Notes: generated by a model from the sequence alone, not told the origin. 64,000 nucleotides of DNA from Elysia chlorotica (GCA_003991915.1 RQTK01000014.1:846955-910954); one strand, 5' to 3'. Counted from the first letter of the stretch, positions 35,101 through 61,011 are shown. A program made the numbers and translations.

Positions 35101-38100
35101 AATGCTATTTATTTTATTACGCCCCTAAAATTTTTCTTTAGAATAAAGTTGGTTTCCCCCTTTGTAAAGCTTTTTTGACAATGTAGTGTAGTGTTTTCAT
35201 TTAATTCATTATTTCTTTTCATATTATTTAGTGAACGGCTCCGGTCCAGAGGAATTGAACACTCCAGTGGAAGACTACATTTTGGACCTGACAAGGTAAA
35301 TTTTGCTATAGTGGCCTAGTATTGTAGGCCACTTATTTGGAAATTCTTTCATACATTTTTTGTTTTTGCGTTTGACATTTGATTTTTTGTAATTTCTAAA
35401 TTTATTTACACGTCATTCTGCTTGTGGGTTTTGTCTTCTTTTGTGAATCGGGAAATTTGCAAAGTAATATAATCCTATAATATAATTCTATATATTCCTA
35501 TAATTTGCACAAGTGACAGTACATAGAAATACACAGAAAAGTTTTATGAAATGCTGTGGATCAAAATAATCCACAGTACCTCACTTGATACTTAAATCCT
35601 ATCCAATTACTGTAGTATTATGTTCTCCCTGTATGTTTTTTTATGCAATGTATATATTTTGTTCTCCCATCAGACATATGAATTCACATCAGAGGATCTC
35701 ACAGATCTCGGAGAAATGGGACGGGGCAACTATGGTTTTGTGAATAAAATGAGACATCAACAGAGCGACACAATTATGGCTGTGAAAGTAAGTTGAACAT
35801 TTTTTGCGTTTTCTGTAAAATGTGCATCATCCATGCTTTCGTTTCACTACTAATACTGACAGTTGAACAAAATGATTAAATATGATAATGGACCACTTTT
35901 GCTTGGATCTTGTGGATTTTTTATTTTTTGTGAAAGAGTGAAAGGTAATATCTCCAGAGTGGCCTTCTAATGATCCCTTGCCGAAGGCCAGGGTACCATC
36001 AAACTAAGTGCTCCGCTGCTAAACCACTGTGATATGCATTGGGCAAGGGTATTATTAACTGGTTAATATGCTTGCTCTTTGAAGAGTTTATACAAGACAG
36101 AGAGAACAAAAATCAATAGCAAAAGTGTGGTTCTCAGTCATCAAGTATGGCGGTAACTCTTTTTTCTTGTTCTTTTCCAGCGCATCAGATCAACAGTCGA
36201 AGAACGAGATCAGAAGCAGCTGTTAATGGATCTTGACGTTGTCATGAGGAGCAACGAGTGTATATACATTGTCCAATTTTATGGGGCGTTATTTAAAGAG
36301 GTTTGTGTGGCACATTCAGCTTTTATTGTCATTTAAGAGAATATAGAATAAGTAAGAAGGCTCTTGAATTTAAATCTTTCTTGACGAAAACTCATGGTTA
36401 TTATCTCTAACATGTGTCCTTATAGATGACTCCACCGCTTATAGCAAAATGATGTTGTTTCTGATTATTGTAAAACTTCTGTTCATTGTGCAACTAAAAG
36501 CCGAACTGAAAAAGAAATGAACAGTAATGGTACTGCAGTTGACTTCATCCGGATTACCGTAACCGATATCAACCTCTAGTTGATCTGATTGACAGCATTT
36601 CTTTTTCCGAATAATGCTGATCTATCCATCTTTATCCAGTTTTGTTGTCTTTTCTGATAAATTGATTTATACTTGAGTGTTTGATCTGACCCAGATTTAT
36701 TTTTACTATTTTAACGGTGGAGCCTTGGCCAAACCGTTCTAAGCTTATTAATAATTAACTTGGGGAATAATCATGTGCTCTAGTCTGCTAGTTTTTATAC
36801 ACACAAAAAATGAATCTAGATCTTGATCTAGTTGAGGTGAAATATAATCGAGATTGATCGTAAGTGATAGCTATATTGTATCAGACAATCAGCACGTTCT
36901 GCTTGTAATACAGTTTAATTCTTAATTATTTTTATTCTAGATCTAGATTTCTGCTAATAACGTTTCGGTCTGATATTCGCTTGTTTTGTTCAAGAAAAAT
37001 GGACGCACACTGTTCATTTGAAATTTTACCAAAATTTTGATCATAATATAAAAAAACAACTTTTACAATCTATAGGTCTAAATGGAACCTGGTGAAGAAA
37101 AAAACGTGTTGTACATTTTGTTTACCGGCATTTTAATGTCTGTTAGCTAGTAATGGTTAATGTATTGCACCTATTTCCTTAATGAATGTAAACATTCATC
37201 ACCTCAGGGGCCTTCTCAGAGCCTTTTTACTCCCATGGGGGGGTGTCGTCCACCTGAGACCCCCCTTCCCCCTCCTTTTTCCCCACTTCCCAAATCTGGA
37301 AATTTTGACAGGACACGTGGCATCCTTGTGGACTCATAAATTAAAAAAAAAATTTTTTTTTAAAACATTGTCATTGGTTCAAACGATGTAGTTGGCTATT
37401 TAATGTATAAAGCAGCACTACTGAACTTTTTTTTAAATCCAATTTTGCAGGGAGATTGTTGGATATGCATGGAGCTGATGGATATATCTTTAGACAAGTT
37501 TTACAAGTTTGTGTACCACGAGCAGCATTCGTCTATACCAGAAGATATCATCGGGAAGATCACAGTGGCTGTAAGTAAAACTGAGTGAATACCTTCAAAA
37601 AGACTTTTACATACAAACACTAGGTTTTTTTAATCTTACCTTATCTTAAACAAATTTTTGCTATTGACCATAAAATATTACTAAATCTTTTTCATCTTTT
37701 TATGCTAAAATCTTTGGTATTAAAGAACATTGACACTTTGCACCAGTGTTGATTTTTATTTTTCCTCTCTTTGAAGTTAAACATTGATATAATGTTCCGT
37801 AGCCAAGAGGAAAAATGGTGTTACAAGATTGTTACTCCCAATCGTATGGTACCCGATTTGAAACCAACAATTGTACAGAATGTGCTTTTTAGACGTCGTC
37901 CTATTTTGGTCATTTTAATGTCACTGGCTGAGACAGAAGTCCAGATGTCCCTACACTGTCTCATTTTTGTAGCACATAAAACTGTCAGATGCTAGTCTCA
38001 ACCCAAAATATCTGATAATGTGGTATTTAAGTCCAAATATAGTTAGCTCATTTACTCGCTTTGTCAGCAGTTTCATAATACAGTTATCTTTTTTTTTTTT

Positions 38101-41016
38101 CAGACGGTGAAAGCTTTGAATTATTTGAAAGAAAAATTAAAAATCATACACAGAGGTGAGTGTTATCAAGTTTTGATAATGAGTTTAATGACATGCTGGG
38201 TGGGTTGGATTACAACAAAAACTGTTTCAGATCTAACTTTCATACTCTTTATTAGAATAACATGCCAAATAATTAATACATATAAGTGCCACATTAATTT
38301 CCTTTTGATACTCTGTAACAGAATTTCATGTTTTTTATCTAGTAAGTTATTGATTTATACGATAAAATAATTTTCTGAGCTCCAAGAGTTTTTATTTTAT
38401 TTTTTTTATATGTTATGAACGTATCCTATATTTTTATTTCTGATCCCCATTCTTCAGATGTGAAGCCATCCAATATTCTGCTGGACAGAAAGGGCAACAT
38501 AAAGCTTTGTGATTTTGGTATCAGTGGCCATTTGGTAGACTCAATTGCCAAAAGTCGAGATGCTGGTTGCCGTCCTTACATGGCTGTGAGTTTATAATTG
38601 CCCTTATCTTGTGAACTTTCCATTTGGACTTACAAAACTTTATCCTGTTTTTATTTTTTATTTTTTTCATAGTGAAGTTTTAGCATTCTTTATTTAAACA
38701 GCTCATCGATCATAAAAAGTTTTTTTTTTTTTTTTCAATTGTTTTGAGCACACGGCTGTGTAAATGCACTGATTCTGTTCACTTTAGTTTTGAACAATAA
38801 ATAAGCAGACACAGGACAGGCCATCAAAGACCACCGTATCACGTGGGGTCATTGGGAGGTTAATGACTTTTCACTTATGATATAAATGTAGAAATATCAT
38901 ATTTTAAGAATATATGCATCTCGATTTAATTGACAATTAAAAAGAAATGATTCCTTTCCCCCCTCCTCAGCCTGAGAGGATTGATCCCAAAGCCTCAAGC
39001 AGAGGTTATGATGTTCGATCGGATGTATGGAGTCTTGGAATAACACTTGTAAGTTTGTTGCTGCATTTAAAGTGATCTTTTACGACAAAAAAATACAAAT
39101 TTTGTACAATAAGATGCGATTTCATTTTTAATCTAGGAAAACTTTTTTTTAATAGATGTATCAAAGATACTCTGGAAATTTCTAGAAGTTTTTGTTGGAT
39201 GCAGTTAAAATAATGTATGTAATTTGACTGACAGCCTTAGCACATGTAAGAGGCAAAGAAATATGTTCCTCAAATTTGTTATATCATCCACTCGTGCTAA
39301 ATCTGTTTTAATATAAGGATGCCTGTCATCAACTAGCATAGAAATCTCATAATTGGATCCAGGTTTTGCTTGAGGTTTTTGGTTTTGTGTGTTTAAAAAA
39401 AAAAAAAATAGATACCTGTTGTATGTGGACATTATGTCAGAAACAAAAACAAAGAAGTAAATTGCCTGCTGTTGAGAAAAAATTAGTATCCACACTTTTC
39501 CGAAAGAAAGATCGTTTTAGCCTATAAAAGATATATCCAATTATCTTGTTTACATATGTGTGTGCCCAGATGGAACTGGCTACAGGAAATTTTCCTTACC
39601 CGAAGTGGCAGAGTGTTTTTGATCAGCTGCAACAAGTAGTACAAGGAGTGGCTCCTAGACTCACAAACGATGGAACTTTCTCTGAAGAGTGCATCAATTT
39701 CATCAATACATGGTAAGTTCATAGCTAATCTAGAATTTTTGAGAGAAAAAAGACATTGCTACGCTTTGTTCAAAGTTTTGATGCAGTAGCTTTTTTCTTT
39801 TTTTTTTTTTTTGAATTGATCCAGAATTTCAGTTTGAAAACAATCCATTTTGAGGGATTATTTTGTATTTTTCAAATTTCACAATTGGTGAAAAATGTAT
39901 TTGTCAGATTTTGTCCCATGTAAATGTTTGGGTTGATGTCAGTATCATGTAACCAGCTGAGACATGAGTCCTGATCTCTAGGCCCTGTCTTGTGTGTGGC
40001 AGCACATAAAATTGTCAGACATCAGTCATGGGACCCCTCCAGTGTAGTGCTGATTCTGGAATTTACAACCCAAACTAACTCAACTCAATTAAGTTTTGCA
40101 AAAACCAAACTGTAAAGTTATTATTTATGGCTACGATGGTAGGCTCTTATTTTCTTTTATTGTTTATTTTTTAAAAAGCTATAAGTACTCTGTTAATTTT
40201 AATTCCATTATGAGTATGTGGTCAGCCGAATATATTATTAGGTTAAATTTTAGTTGATTTTTAATGTGTGTGTGTGTGTGCTTTTCCTCTTTCAGTCTAA
40301 CCAAGGAAGATAAACAACGACCAAAGTACAACAAACTTCTCGTAAGTAAAAGACATAATAACACTACTACCACTACTTCTACTACTACTGCTGTTGCTGC
40401 TACTACTATTTGGGGGCGCGGTGGTCGAGGGGTAGAACATCGGCTTCCAACGCAAAAGGTCCTGATTTCGAATACTGGCTGTTGCGTTCCCTACTGGTTG
40501 GGTCGGTGTCAATATAATGTGATCGGCTGAGACCCGGCCCTGTCTCGTGTGTGGCAGCACATAAAATTGTCAGACGTCTGTCTTGGGTCCGTCCACAATA
40601 TATCCTATATAGTGCTGCTGTTGGACGTTAAACCAACCCAAGAACAACAGCTATTACTATTACTAATTATAATAATTACATAAAAAAGTAATAATAATTC
40701 TGTGGAATTGGTGGGTGGGGGTTAAAATAAAATGTGCTCCTACGGTATTGTGATTATTCTAAAAAAAAGAGGACTTGTACATTTACTTTTTACAAAAATG
40801 TTCCTTGTCACAAAACCCCGGAATCGTGTTTTACATGTACATCAAATATTTAAGCAAACTCAGCTAGCCTATTATCTTTTTCTGTTGCAGGAAGATCCAT
40901 TCATCAAAAGATATGAAGAGATAGAAGTAGATGTAGCTACGTATGTATGTACAGTCCACGACCAGTTTCTGCAAAGTTCTCCCAGCCCTTCGTCATACGA
41001 GCAGCCATTGTCATAA
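32086..41016 (+). CDS. MAP2K4: Dual-specificity MAP kinase kinase 4 (MKK4), 12 coding exons
   Basis: MKK4 phosphorylates the Thr-x-Tyr loop of JNK and p38 in cytosolic stress signalling. Exons: 32086-32113, 34693-34825, 35232-35295, 35674-35787, 36181-36300, 37451-37570, 38104-38155, 38458-38585, 38971-39048, 39570-39712, 40296-40341 and 40891-41016. All introns are GT..AG and the phases agree, giving 383 residues (human 399). The protein has a short docking-like segment (13-20), IERLR-SIE-like linker, glycine loop GRGNYGFV (91-98), catalytic lysine in MAVK (K113), HRDVKPSN (209-216), DFG (229-231), activation loop [17 protein letters not shown] (239-255) and a C-terminal DVD-like tail. It is closest to MKK4 and not MKK7 or MKK3/6, from [17 protein letters not shown] and [15 protein letters not shown]. 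The start ATG at 32086 has a good context (AAGATGG). A longer in-frame start at 31870 is possible. Confidence 0.96.
32180..33420. repeat. AGATCT/TCTAGA-rich region in MKK4 intron 1
   Basis: Overlapping palindromes AGATCT, TCTAGA and CTAGATCTAG recur at high density on both sides of the inverted-repeat element, far above their frequency in the introns after 38 kb. A similar cluster lies around the 5' end of GFPT (60680-61310). This is either a degenerate satellite-like sequence or a base-composition habit of this genome. Confidence 0.6.
32433..32961. mobile_element. 529-bp element with ~60-bp inverted ends in MKK4 intron 1
   Basis: The left end (32433-32498) and the reversed right end (32900-32961) share ACTCCTTGAGTTTTGTGGTC, and then GCGATCAAATGGGT and GGCGGA. 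This is typical of a non-autonomous DNA transposon. The outermost bases (GGGTACTCC/GGCACTCC) recall hAT-type ends, but no clean 8-bp target duplication is visible. The interior has a 60-bp direct duplication (32783-32897, ACAGGGAGT...TATTTTATTCAATTTT) and no transposase. Confidence 0.7.
33890..33945. repeat. CTA trinucleotide-rich tract
   Basis: An impure run of CTA/ACT units in MKK4 intron 1, within a longer ACT-rich stretch from about 33770. Confidence 0.8.
34245..34495 (+). mobile_element. SINE copy in MKK4 intron 1
   Basis: The diverged head AGGTCCCCGGTTTTGAAAC is followed by GGTTGTGTTGGTGTC, CAGGCTGAGATAGAAACCC and ACTGTGTGGCAGTGCG. The tail ends near AACAAACCAACCAACC. It lies in the same orientation as the gene. 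Confidence 0.8.
34693..34825 (+). CDS. MAP2K4: MKK4 coding exon 2, docking segment
   Basis: Codes [17 protein letters not shown] and a Ser/Pro/Thr-rich linker to HTTQ. R13-x-x-L16-x-L18-x-F20 occupies the place of the KRKALKLNF docking site of human MKK4 but has fewer basic residues. Acceptor TTTTACTAG, donor AAAT|GTGAGA. Confidence 0.88.
35232..35295 (+). CDS. MAP2K4: MKK4 coding exon 3
   Basis: Codes [18 protein letters not shown] then GPDK, matching the IERLRTHSIESSGKL block before the human kinase domain. The acceptor splits an Ile codon. Donor ACAAG|GTAAAT. Confidence 0.93.
35674..35787 (+). CDS. MAP2K4: MKK4 coding exon 4, glycine loop
   Basis: Codes [18 protein letters not shown] and then NYGFVNK to MAVK. 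It carries the ATP-binding loop and the catalytic lysine K113. Its 114 bp are phase 0 at both ends. Confidence 0.95.
36181..36300 (+). CDS. MAP2K4: MKK4 coding exon 5, helix C
   Basis: Codes [20 protein letters not shown] through [10 protein letters not shown]. The [20 protein letters not shown] block is diagnostic of MKK4. It is 120 bp and in phase. Confidence 0.96.
37451..37570 (+). CDS. MAP2K4: MKK4 coding exon 6, hinge
   Basis: Codes [20 protein letters not shown], then [25 protein letters not shown] is the hinge that contacts ATP. The exon is 120 bp. Confidence 0.96.
37798..38035 (+). mobile_element. SINE copy in MKK4 intron 6
   Basis: GGCTGAGACAGAAGTCCAG, CACTGTCTCATTTTTGTAGC and ACATAAAACTGTCAGATGC mark the core. 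The head and extreme 3' end are worn. It ends 70 bp before the exon 7 acceptor. Confidence 0.75.
38104..38155 (+). CDS. MAP2K4: MKK4 coding exon 7
   Basis: Codes [17 protein letters not shown] and the first base of the catalytic-loop Asp codon. The acceptor is a long T tract ending CAG. Confidence 0.95.
38458..38585 (+). CDS. MAP2K4: MKK4 coding exon 8, catalytic and activation loops
   Basis: Completes HRD (D211) and codes KPSN, CDFGIS and [15 protein letters not shown]. The two MAP3K target positions are S239 and S243. The second is Thr in human MKK4 (T261). Confidence 0.96.
38971..39048 (+). CDS. MAP2K4: MKK4 coding exon 9
   Basis: Codes [20 protein letters not shown] and SLGITL, completing the APE motif and starting helix F. 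It is 78 bp and in phase. Confidence 0.95.
39570..39712 (+). CDS. MAP2K4: MKK4 coding exon 10
   Basis: Codes [20 protein letters not shown] through ECINFINT and two bases of a Cys codon. The first residue is Met where human has Tyr. Confidence 0.94.
39895..40090 (+). mobile_element. SINE copy in MKK4 intron 10
   Basis: A head-less copy from GATTTTGTCCCATG through AGCTGAGACATGAGTCC, CTTGTGTGTGGCAGCAC and ATTGTCAGACATCAGTC to AACTAACTCAACTC. Confidence 0.82.
40296..40341 (+). CDS. MAP2K4: MKK4 coding exon 11
   Basis: Codes [16 protein letters not shown], with the conserved RPKY of kinase subdomain XI. It is 46 bp. The donor is CTC|GTAAGT. Confidence 0.94.
40411..40641 (+). mobile_element. SINE copy in MKK4 intron 11, full length
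   Basis: The head GGCGCGGTGGTCGAGGGGTA is followed by GGTTGGGTCGGTGTC, GATCGGCTGAGACC and CCTGTCTCGTGTGTGGCAGC. The tail is GTTGGACGTTAAACCAACCC. About 16 bases of the core (AGGAGTCCAGGTATCC region) are deleted. It is among the least diverged copies and probably young. Confidence 0.88.
40891..41016 (+). CDS. MAP2K4: MKK4 coding exon 12 with stop
   Basis: Codes [20 protein letters not shown], then a Ser-rich tail ending SSYEQPLS and TAA (41014-41016). The EVDVATYVC segment corresponds to the DVD site through which MAP3Ks bind MKK4. Confidence 0.95.
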   Translation, partial: EDPFIKRYEEIEVDVATYVCTVHDQFLQSSPSPSSYEQPLS

Positions 41017-44000
41017 CATATACTTGGTCCTTCTCACTATCTCAACTCCGTTGCCATTATTTCCTTCATAATAATTATATGTCTCCACATTCATACGTGT
41101 GTGAAAGTTGTTCCATATATGATATGTACCATACTGTGTGGCTGTAGAAAAGTTTGTGTGTGCTAAGTAAATGTGCTCTCTTTTTTTCTTTAGTGAGGAT
41201 AGTGTCCGTTTGTATGTACAGGTAAAAAAGATGCATATATTACCACTGTGTTATGTTGAGGTTAAGAAAGCAAAAATGTTTCACCAACTTTTTCTGTTCT
41301 TTATTGGTAAACAAGTCTGTACAATTGAGATGAAAATTCATTTGTGTTTATAGATTCACTAATATTGAATAGCTCATCTATATGTGGGAAGTGGAAAATT
41401 CTGTTGGATAAAACAAACAAAAACAATTGCTTGTTTAACATAACATGCTTCTAAAACTGTCAAATCAGGGACAGCTGCTTATTGAGCCTGATTTTTTAAA
41501 GTGCTAATATTAAAGACGTTTTCTGTAAAAATTAATCGATTCATAATCTAAATTGTTATTTTTTGCTTCGGATCTTTTAAATCTCACTGATAATTTCATA
41601 CATATTAATGTTTCTAGTATTACATATTTAAGCAAAATTATATCAATAAAATTTGAACCTAAGAGCACAGATTTCATGCTTTTTCTGAATATGTGTTTTA
41701 CTATGTTTAGGTACTGAATCAGAAGACTTCTTCTCTATAGATCGATTCTAAACTTAAATATAATCATTAATGTACTTTTTTTTTTTTCAGTTTGGCCATT
41801 GTTAGTGTTGATTCATGCAAGAAATGTCTGGGTGATTTCACCCAGGATTTGAGTTCATCTCCTTACCAAACTGTTTTTAGTCAACACTACTATAGTCATA
41901 AAAAGGGAGTGAAAGAAATATAGAAAAGCTTGTCAGAGTGAGGGCTTTGTTGTGTTGAATGGCCAAGATAAAACTTGTGACCACTTAAAGTAATGGATGA
42001 TTTAAAAAGGGAAATCTTATGATCTAATCCTATAGTCCCACTCGCAGTGACTTTTATACCTAACATTTGTTAATGAGAGATCCTTTTGCAAATTTTGAGG
42101 AAGCTTCAATTTTCGTGCTAGTTTTTTTGTTTGTTTTTTTACTGGATTGAAGGAACCAGATTTCGAGTAATGTGAACTTTGATTGGTAAACTTTAAACTA
42201 GGTTTGAGCAGAAACTAGGCTTTTTTCTTGTAATGCCAACACAACCATAATTTTATGTGATGATTCAACAAAATATTATGTAATATGTGCTTTGTAATTT
42301 GTATTTTGTCACTCTGACCCAAAGTAAGAGGAATTTATAAAAGCACCAGCTGTCTACAGCTATGTTTGGTTGTAATTCTTGTATTTCTTGTTGCTGTATC
42401 CATACCATCGTTTCATTGTACATGTATTACTTCATTCTTGTTAGTAAAGTTTATTGTGCTTCACCCTGTATTCATGCACTAGAGGCAGGCTTGGAGGTTT
42501 TGCTGTTGTGGGTGGTGTTAATCCTTTTTTTTTTTGTGTAGACAATGGCACTCATCATGTCACTTGACCAGGTTGACGAGTGCTAGACAATTTGCTACAC
42601 CGGTGACCCGTGGTGGACTGCAGTCTCTTTCCTTAATCATGACCACTGATAATATGGATGATAATTATTATTAGCATGTCTTCATGTTAAAGGTTGCCTG
42701 GAAGCTTCGTTTGATCTATTGCTTTGTGCTTCAGATCATTTGTAAGATATGTATTGAGGGTGGTTCAAATGCGAGTCAAAAACTTAAAAAAAAAAAAAAA
42801 AAATTAAATTTTAAGCACTCGAACGAGAGATTCAGGAGGGTTATAAAAATTCAAGAAGAAACAAATGTAAGACAAAAAAGTATTTTGAAGTTGAATCATA
42901 ACAAACATCATAACATGCTCTATTAATATTAGTATTAGTAATTGCTCTATCGGACGGGTCTAAAGATTATGATTAGAATTATTGTTTTTGATCTATGTGT
43001 GCTCAAAGACAGAACTGTACTGTCTTGTTGCCTATTGCGGATTTCAAATTTTGAGCACTGATGGTGACCTTGTGCTCATTACATACTATAACTAACTTTT
43101 CTTGTTTTTTTTTAATCCAATATTTTGTTGAATTGATATTTTGCAGGAAGTGTTTATAGTAACGTCCATACCTTCAAGTTCATGTCATATAGAACATTCA
43201 ATGGGTTTGTTTTTTAGAAACACATGAATGGTTGCTGAAGTTGATGTAAAATCAGGTATAATTTATGAGACTAAAGATAGCTTGCCATTTTTTGTCCCAG
43301 ATTTCAAAGTTGCTCTTTGTTTAAAAATAAAACAAATATTTGCTCTATTAAAAATGTCTCTTACAAAATAATAATGTCCATGGACTTGTAGCAGGAACAA
43401 AATCTAGCAAAACCAGAAATTAATTCTAAGCAGAGTTTTATTTACAGCATGGTATGGGGAAATGAATTTTCCTAAAATTTGTCTGTCTCAATAATGAACG
43501 TTATAAACCTGCTTTTTTTGTTTGTTTGTGAACATCTGGTACTTTCTCAACTGTATTTATTAATCATATATTCTGAGCTCCTACGTTTTCAATCATTGTT
43601 AAAAAAAAAAAAAAATTAGAAAATGGGTTTTAAAAAATTGACATTTAAATTTTAAATACATAAATGTGCTCAGTGATTCTGGAAATACCTTTCAGCTTAG
43701 ATAACTTGAGGTGTGTAATTTTATGGACAATGGGTGGTACATGTATATACTGAGATTAAGTTACAGAATCTGATTCTTGGGCATATCTCAGTACATTTAG
43801 TCCCACCTTAGCTATGCTTCTGTTATTAAAAGCAATACATGCCAGGTACAATTGTTAATTGTGGTATTGATCAGACCAGATGTTTTAATATGCAATATCC
43901 TCACTGAAAATTATTGTTTGTATGAGTGTGTGTATAAAGTGCTATAGTGTCTATCCGTCATTCCATGATGTATATCTGCTCTCACACCCTCAACTGGTCT

Positions 44001-44130
44001 ACCGTTTTTCTCCCAAGCGGTGTGGAAAAATGCACTCACAGAGTATGCGAAAGTGTACATTGTATTTACTTTGTAATGTATAGCTTGCTATGTACATCAA
44101 CATGAAATTTGAAAATAAAAAAAAATAAAT
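41017..44130 (+). other. MAP2K4: MKK4 3' UTR and candidate poly(A) signals
   Basis: AT-rich and without coding exons. AATAAA occurs at 41645-41650, 44114-44119 and 44124-44129. The paired signals near 44.12 kb make a plausible distal end and 41.65 kb a proximal one. Splice-like acceptors inside (before 41195 and before 41791) might allow 3' UTR introns but add no recognisable coding sequence. Confidence 0.45.
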
Positions 44131-46913
44131 GCATTTTAGAAAATCCATGTGAATTGATATTGTTTTTCTTATAAGTTATTCTCTTAGTTTTCATAGCGAA
44201 ATAAATTGAACTATTGTAAGAAACAGTGTGGATAGTCAGACATCTAGTGCCTGTGGATAAATTGTTAAGGCTTGGTATTTGAAATCAAGACTCTACTAGT
44301 ATGATTAGTTTTATGTTTTTCTGGAAAAGTTCTTTGGCATGGTTTTCTCATTTCAACCAGGTAAGCATGGCCACAAATTTATGCCAGAAACATAGCAAAA
44401 AGTGTCTTTTAGGATATTTATGCGCAGATCTCACAAAAACGAAAGAAAAATTAATTTACATACTGCCTTTTGCCACTAACATAGGACAAAACCTTCAGTC
44501 ACAGTGCATTACAAGGCAAAGAGTTTTTTAAAGTAACTTTATAGCACTTATGAATTGTGCATACTACTCGCATTTGGGCATACACAAAAAGGTGCTTTTG
44601 TTACATTTCTGGTCTTAGGCCTGGTGATGTGGGGGTTGACGAAGAAAACAATCAGGTCTTCATGTGAGGACATGACTGGCTTTTAAAGATCTTGAAACTT
44701 TCAAATTTTTTTCAGTAATATTTGAAATTAAGATGTTACACATTTTTCTTTTCTCACACAATATTTTTAATTTGTTTATCTTTTTCATATTTTGCTTTAT
44801 AAACTTATTCTCCCACCAATTATGACAACGGAAAAGAGGTGATGTGGATCATAATTAGTGATTTTTCAAATTGCAAAACCATCATATTGCTGCCAATATT
44901 GCCTAACTTGTTTTTTGCCTTGGTTCTAGAAATGGAATTTAAGTTGTTTTTTTTTTTTAAGTTAATTATGTACATGTATGTGTTAATATTGGGCAAAATT
45001 ATAAAATACAATTATTTTTTAAGTGCCCCAGCACTTTAAAAAACAACTAAATTAATCAAATCAGAAGATATGCCCAGCAGAGCTATAGCTAAAAATAATT
45101 ATACTTATACAGTATTTTGTTTTTGTCTGCCTAAGTCTAACTTGGACAATATCAGCAGTACCATGACAAAATATTCCCTTCTTTATTCAAATAAAACAGT
45201 CCCAAAGAGATTCACATTGAATACATGTATGTGAAAGCAAGAACTAAAATGACATGGAATTTGTAAAGAAAACAAAATCAATAAGTGGAGTTTTAAATTA
45301 TCTCACTAGACCATAATCAGACTACTGCACCAAGCCAAAAAGTCTTATGACTAATGGCTTTAGTATAAAACAAAGTTTATTTAAGTAAGTTCAGCATTAA
45401 ATTCTTTTTCACTTTCAATTTCAAGTTATACTTAGCAAACAAAATAAAACTGAGCATGGACTTCCTAAACAGTGAAATCTCAAAAATAAAAATGGACCTT
45501 TTCTTCCATATAAAAATCTTGCATAGCATTTTAAAGTCTTCATTGAACATTGGAAAACTTAACTTGAGATTCAGAAAATAAATAAGATTATCAGATTGAG
45601 GTATTTAACAGGGATGTCAGAGTTCAGGGGTATCCCTGCACTGTCTTGTGCATGGCAGCACATAAAACTATCAGACATAAGTCTTTGGATCGGTCCACAA
45701 TATAGCCTATATAGTGCTGACGTTGGACATTAAACCAACTTAACTCAGTCTCTTTTGGGTCTCTTCAATAATTTTGTTTTCTTTTTGTGGAATATAAATT
45801 AAATATTGGACATTATATTGATCTATGCTACATAATAAAAAGAATTTTTTGGACACATGGTTGTAATGAGAATATATGATTCCAAATCAGACAAAAACGA
45901 GATCTGTTAATTGAAATAAGTTTTTAAAAGTAAATAATGATAAAAAGTTTAGGTAATTTTAAGTAGAAAAGCATACTTTTAGAGATCCCATTGCAATTAC
46001 ATGAAATATAATGTTCTAGCGAACACAGATACAAATGTTTTAATGATCCTTTTGATCCATGCTTTGAAAAATTTCAACAGCAGTTTTTGTTTTATTGCGT
46101 ACAGTCTAAAGATTGTGAGGCAAGGCTACATTATGAATAACACTTGCAATTTCAGATGATGTTGACATGTGGAGATTATACCATAGTTGAGCACACAAAT
46201 TACTTCCATAAGATTTTGGCCTTTTAAAAAGTTGTCTCATACAGACATAGTATGAAACTAGCAGATTTGATTGATGATAGATTGAAAGGAGAGAAAAAAG
46301 GGAATACTCATGAATTCAATAACAAGAAAACTAAAGTATGAGTTTTTCCTGATACCTTTTACAATAAATAGACAGCTTACAAATATTAACATGTTAAAAA
46401 CATTGTAATCATTTTTATAGTTCCAGCACATAAATACATAAAAACATCATAATTTGTTTTCACACATAACCACAAACTGCAATGGAGATTTTGGCTGCTT
46501 GTAATTATGTACATTCAACATAACATTGAGATAATATGACAGATTTAAAAAAAGAATAATTTGACAACTCATTCTGCAACATATGTAAAAAAAAAAAAAT
46601 TGTTTTACGAAGTGGAGGGTATGCTAGTAATTATTAGGATTAGATGTTTTGGGGTATATTAGAGATGGGTTATAAAATTCTGTGTTAAAATTAAAAAACA
46701 AACAAAACATCATTTTCATACTGAACTATTAAGTAAACACTGATAATTCTTGAAAATGTAGACAATTATTTTAGAGTCAGATCTAGCCTGTTTGTAACAT
46801 AATAAAAAAAACAATAACAGAAAATTGAATTTGATTTAGACATACAATGATTTAACAGAAAAGGATATAAGATAATTGCAATAATTGAGAATTATACTGT
46901 TTAAAACTTTTTC
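44131..46913. other. AT-rich region between convergent genes
   Basis: No coding exon is seen. Reversed poly(A) signals (TTTATT on plus) occur at 45182-45187 and 45376-45381, so the GFPT 3' UTR may extend into this stretch. Confidence 0.45.
45605..45750 (+). mobile_element. SINE 3' half
   Basis: GTATCCCTGCACTGTCTTGTG, GGCAGCACATAAAACTATC, CAATATAGCCTATATAGTGC and GACGTTGGACATTAAACCAAC match the 3' half of the family. The head is absent. Confidence 0.85.
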
Positions 46914-47524
46914 TTTATTAACAATAAATCAGCAGTAAAAGTTTCCAAAAAGGAGGAACAATTGATATTGAAAACAAAAACCTACATGTATTTTCTCAAG
47001 CACCAAAGTGGAGATAAAATTCTGCATAAATAGTTCTTGAACTGGCATGGTTTAAGTCAAAGTGGGAGGTAAAAATTTAAATGATATTGAATCAAGATAC
47101 AATGGATTATATGTGATTCATAAATAGGGTGCAAAATCAGGGAATGACATCAGTGTTCCATGAAGATTTGAGTAAGTAAAAAAAAATACCCTTAAAAATT
47201 TGATAATAAAAATAAAATTATTGGCAGGGATTGTTTAAAGATTCAAAGCAAATTGATAACACAGTTTTTGCACCCACATTTAAAATATTGTCTGTCATGG
47301 CACTCCAAGATAAAATTTCATATCTGATTCTCAAAGATAAAAAATTTTCATTTTTTTTTTTCATAACATCATAGTCATTTAATTCTCAACAATTAGTTAT
47401 GATCTTGTCTTCACTCTTTGAATATTCATGTTTTGAGAAACAATAACTTCACTTTCCTTCACCTTCAACAACTGTGTCACAATATGGCAGTTCTCTAGTT
47501 GTTGATGTACGCTCTCTCCTTTCT
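46914..47524 (-). other. GFPT1: Candidate GFPT 3' UTR
   Basis: Follows the GFPT stop codon at 47525-47527 on the minus strand. The first good AATAAA (TTTATT on plus) is at 46914-46919. The true cleavage site is not determinable here. Confidence 0.4.

Positions 47525-61011
<13,487 letters not shown>

Noticed and set aside
41195..41221. Extra coding exon after MKK4 exon 12 (acceptor TTTCTTTAG, donor ACAG|GTAAAA)
   Set aside because: The kinase already ends with a normal C-terminus and stop at 41016. At most this is a 3' UTR splice.
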